Shown here in pieces: positions 63,193 through 64,000 of a stretch of DNA of 64,000 nt (position 1 is the first letter of the stretch; every line of letters begins with the position of its first letter). The DNA comes from Rhodobacterales bacterium HKCCE3408 (lineage in GTDB: Bacteria; Pseudomonadota; Alphaproteobacteria; Rhodobacterales; Rhodobacteraceae), in the NCBI GenBank assembly GCA_015689705.1, contig WVSN01000004.1, positions 124,001-188,000 on the forward strand. The letters run 5' to 3'. Made by a program: the position numbers and the translations under genes. A model generated the notes under the pieces. It was not told where the DNA came from. It saw only the letters and a list, made by a program, of their open reading frames with translations, and ran no database searches.

Positions 63193-64000
63193 TCAGTGGG
63201 CCTCCGATCCGGGGGCGAGTGTCGAATGCAGCGTGTCCGAGGTCTGCCGCGCGATGGCGGCGTATTCCGGCGAGGTGCGCCATTCAATGCCGCGCGGATA
63301 GGGCTCGGGCACCGCGATCTCGCGGATGACCCGGCCAGGGCGCGCGGCCATGACGAGGATACGGTCGGACAGGAACACGCTTTCGAACACCGAATGAGTG
63401 ACGAAGATCACCGTCGCGCCGGTCTTGGCCTTCAGCGACAGCAGGTCGTCGTTCAGCTTCTGGCGCGTTATTTCGTCCAGCGCGGCGAACGGCTCGTCCA
63501 TCAGGATCAGACGCGGATTGGTGACAAGGGCGCGGGCGATGGACACGCGCATCTTCATGCCGCCGGACAGCTCGCGCGGATAGGATTTCGCGAACTTCTC
63601 GAGTCCGACGAGTTCCAGCGTCTCCATGATCCGGTCGCGGGTCGACCGTAGCGACTCACCGCGCACACGGAACGGCAGCCAGACATTCTGTTCGACCGTC
63701 GCCCAGGGCATCAGCGTGGGTTCCTGGAAGACGACGCCCAGATCGTCGCGGCTAGCCCCGCCTTCCCAGACGATCTTGCCGAGTGTCGGGCGCATCAGTC
63801 CCGCGATCAGCCGGAGCGCCGTGGACTTGCCGCAGCCCGAGGGGCCGAGAAGCGAGATGAAGTCGCCCTTGCGGACCTCCAGCGACATGCGCCGGAGCGC
63901 CACGACCCCGCCGTTGAAGGTCTTGTCGACCTCCTGCATGCGCAGCACGGGCTCTCGCAGTTCCGGCGATGGAATCGGATCCGGCCGCGCGGCTGTGATC
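63193..64000 (-). CDS. ABC transporter ATP-binding protein (NitT/TauT type), start uncertain or beyond the edge
   Basis: Walker A GPSGCGKST, the signature LSGGMKMRVSIARAL and Walker B LILMDEPFAALDE are clear. A GTG at 63948 would give 251 residues, but the frame stays open upstream to base 64000 with a plausible leader (PELREPVLRMQEVDKTF), so the true start may lie outside the window. It energises the permease encoded 1 base downstream. It is the first visible gene of the eight-gene leftward operon. Confidence 0.9.
   Translation of the reverse strand, partial: ITAARPDPIPSPELREPVLRMQEVDKTFNGGVVALRRMSLEVRKGDFISLLGPSGCGKSTALRLIAGLMRPTLGKIVWEGGASRDDLGVVFQEPTLMPWATVEQNVWLPFRVRGESLRSTRDRIMETLELVGLEKFAKSYPRELSGGMKMRVSIARALVTNPRLILMDEPFAALDEITRQKLNDDLLSLKAKTGATVIFVTHSVFESVFLSDRILVMAARPGRVIREIAVPEPYPRGIEWRTSPEYAAIARQTSDTLHSTLAPGSEAH

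Overview
The window is 64 kb of high-GC DNA that looks like a Rhodobacterales (Roseobacter/Rhodobacter-type) alphaproteobacterial chromosome. Support for this is the gene order lptF-lptG-lptD-surA-pdxA-rsmA, the holC-pepA pair, the DUF4167-prmC-prfA group, the ndk/TfoX-C pair, and a GGGGGGCTCTGCCCCCC...CCCCGGGATATTTT intergenic element that is common in this group. I see no rRNA, tRNA, CRISPR array, prophage or insertion sequence. Coding density is very high, and many genes overlap by 1-8 bases.

Region 1 (1-8373, + strand) is a compact biosynthetic operon running in from the left edge: AMP-forming ligase, stand-alone carrier protein, fold-type III PLP decarboxylase, type II-like thioesterase, RraA-family protein, Ldh2-family oxidoreductase, and an A-T-C NRPS with a short condensation domain. 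The ligase/carrier/decarboxylase trio suggests that an amino acid is loaded on the carrier and decarboxylated there. This is the best candidate in the window for an undescribed system. Region 2 (8370-11098, -) is a TonB-ExbD-ExbD-ExbB operon led by a small secreted protein. It converges on the NRPS with a 4-base overlap.

Region 3 (11200-19906) is a catabolic island around an IclR regulator: class III aminotransferase and P-loop kinase on one side, and TctC-TctB-TctA tricarboxylate-type transporter, aldehyde dehydrogenase and a Tm-1/UPF0261 protein on the other. A 17-bp palindrome lies in the divergent promoter. Region 4 (19907-20504) is the only long non-coding stretch. It holds a sigma-54-like site, palindromes and a 30-codon ORF with a good ribosome binding site.

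Region 5 (20505-38521) is core chromosome: TfoX-C protein, ndk, ABC-F ATPase, peptidoglycan-binding protein, MarC, aspartic protease, holC, pepA, the LPS transport/outer-membrane block, pdxA, rsmA, DUF4167, prmC, prfA, DUF1499.

Region 6 (38584-52124) is a second catabolic island of two divergent transcription units around a 17-bp palindrome. Leftward: citryl-CoA-lyase-like protein, class III CoA transferase, FMN reductase, FAH-family hydrolase, TRAP transporter, IlvD/Edd dehydratase. Rightward: intradiol ring-cleavage dioxygenase, IclR regulator, amidohydrolase, diheme cytochrome c, MetE-C-like protein. Region 7 (52121-57108) is a TetR-controlled RND efflux pair with two tandem 15-bp operators. 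Region 8 (57110-64000, -) is a tightly overlapped eight-gene operon that runs off the right edge: ABC importer, cytosine-deaminase-like amidohydrolase, FAD-linked oxidase, DUF1993, two flavodoxin-fold reductases and a creatininase-family hydrolase. It probably takes up and degrades a cyclic amide or N-heterocycle.
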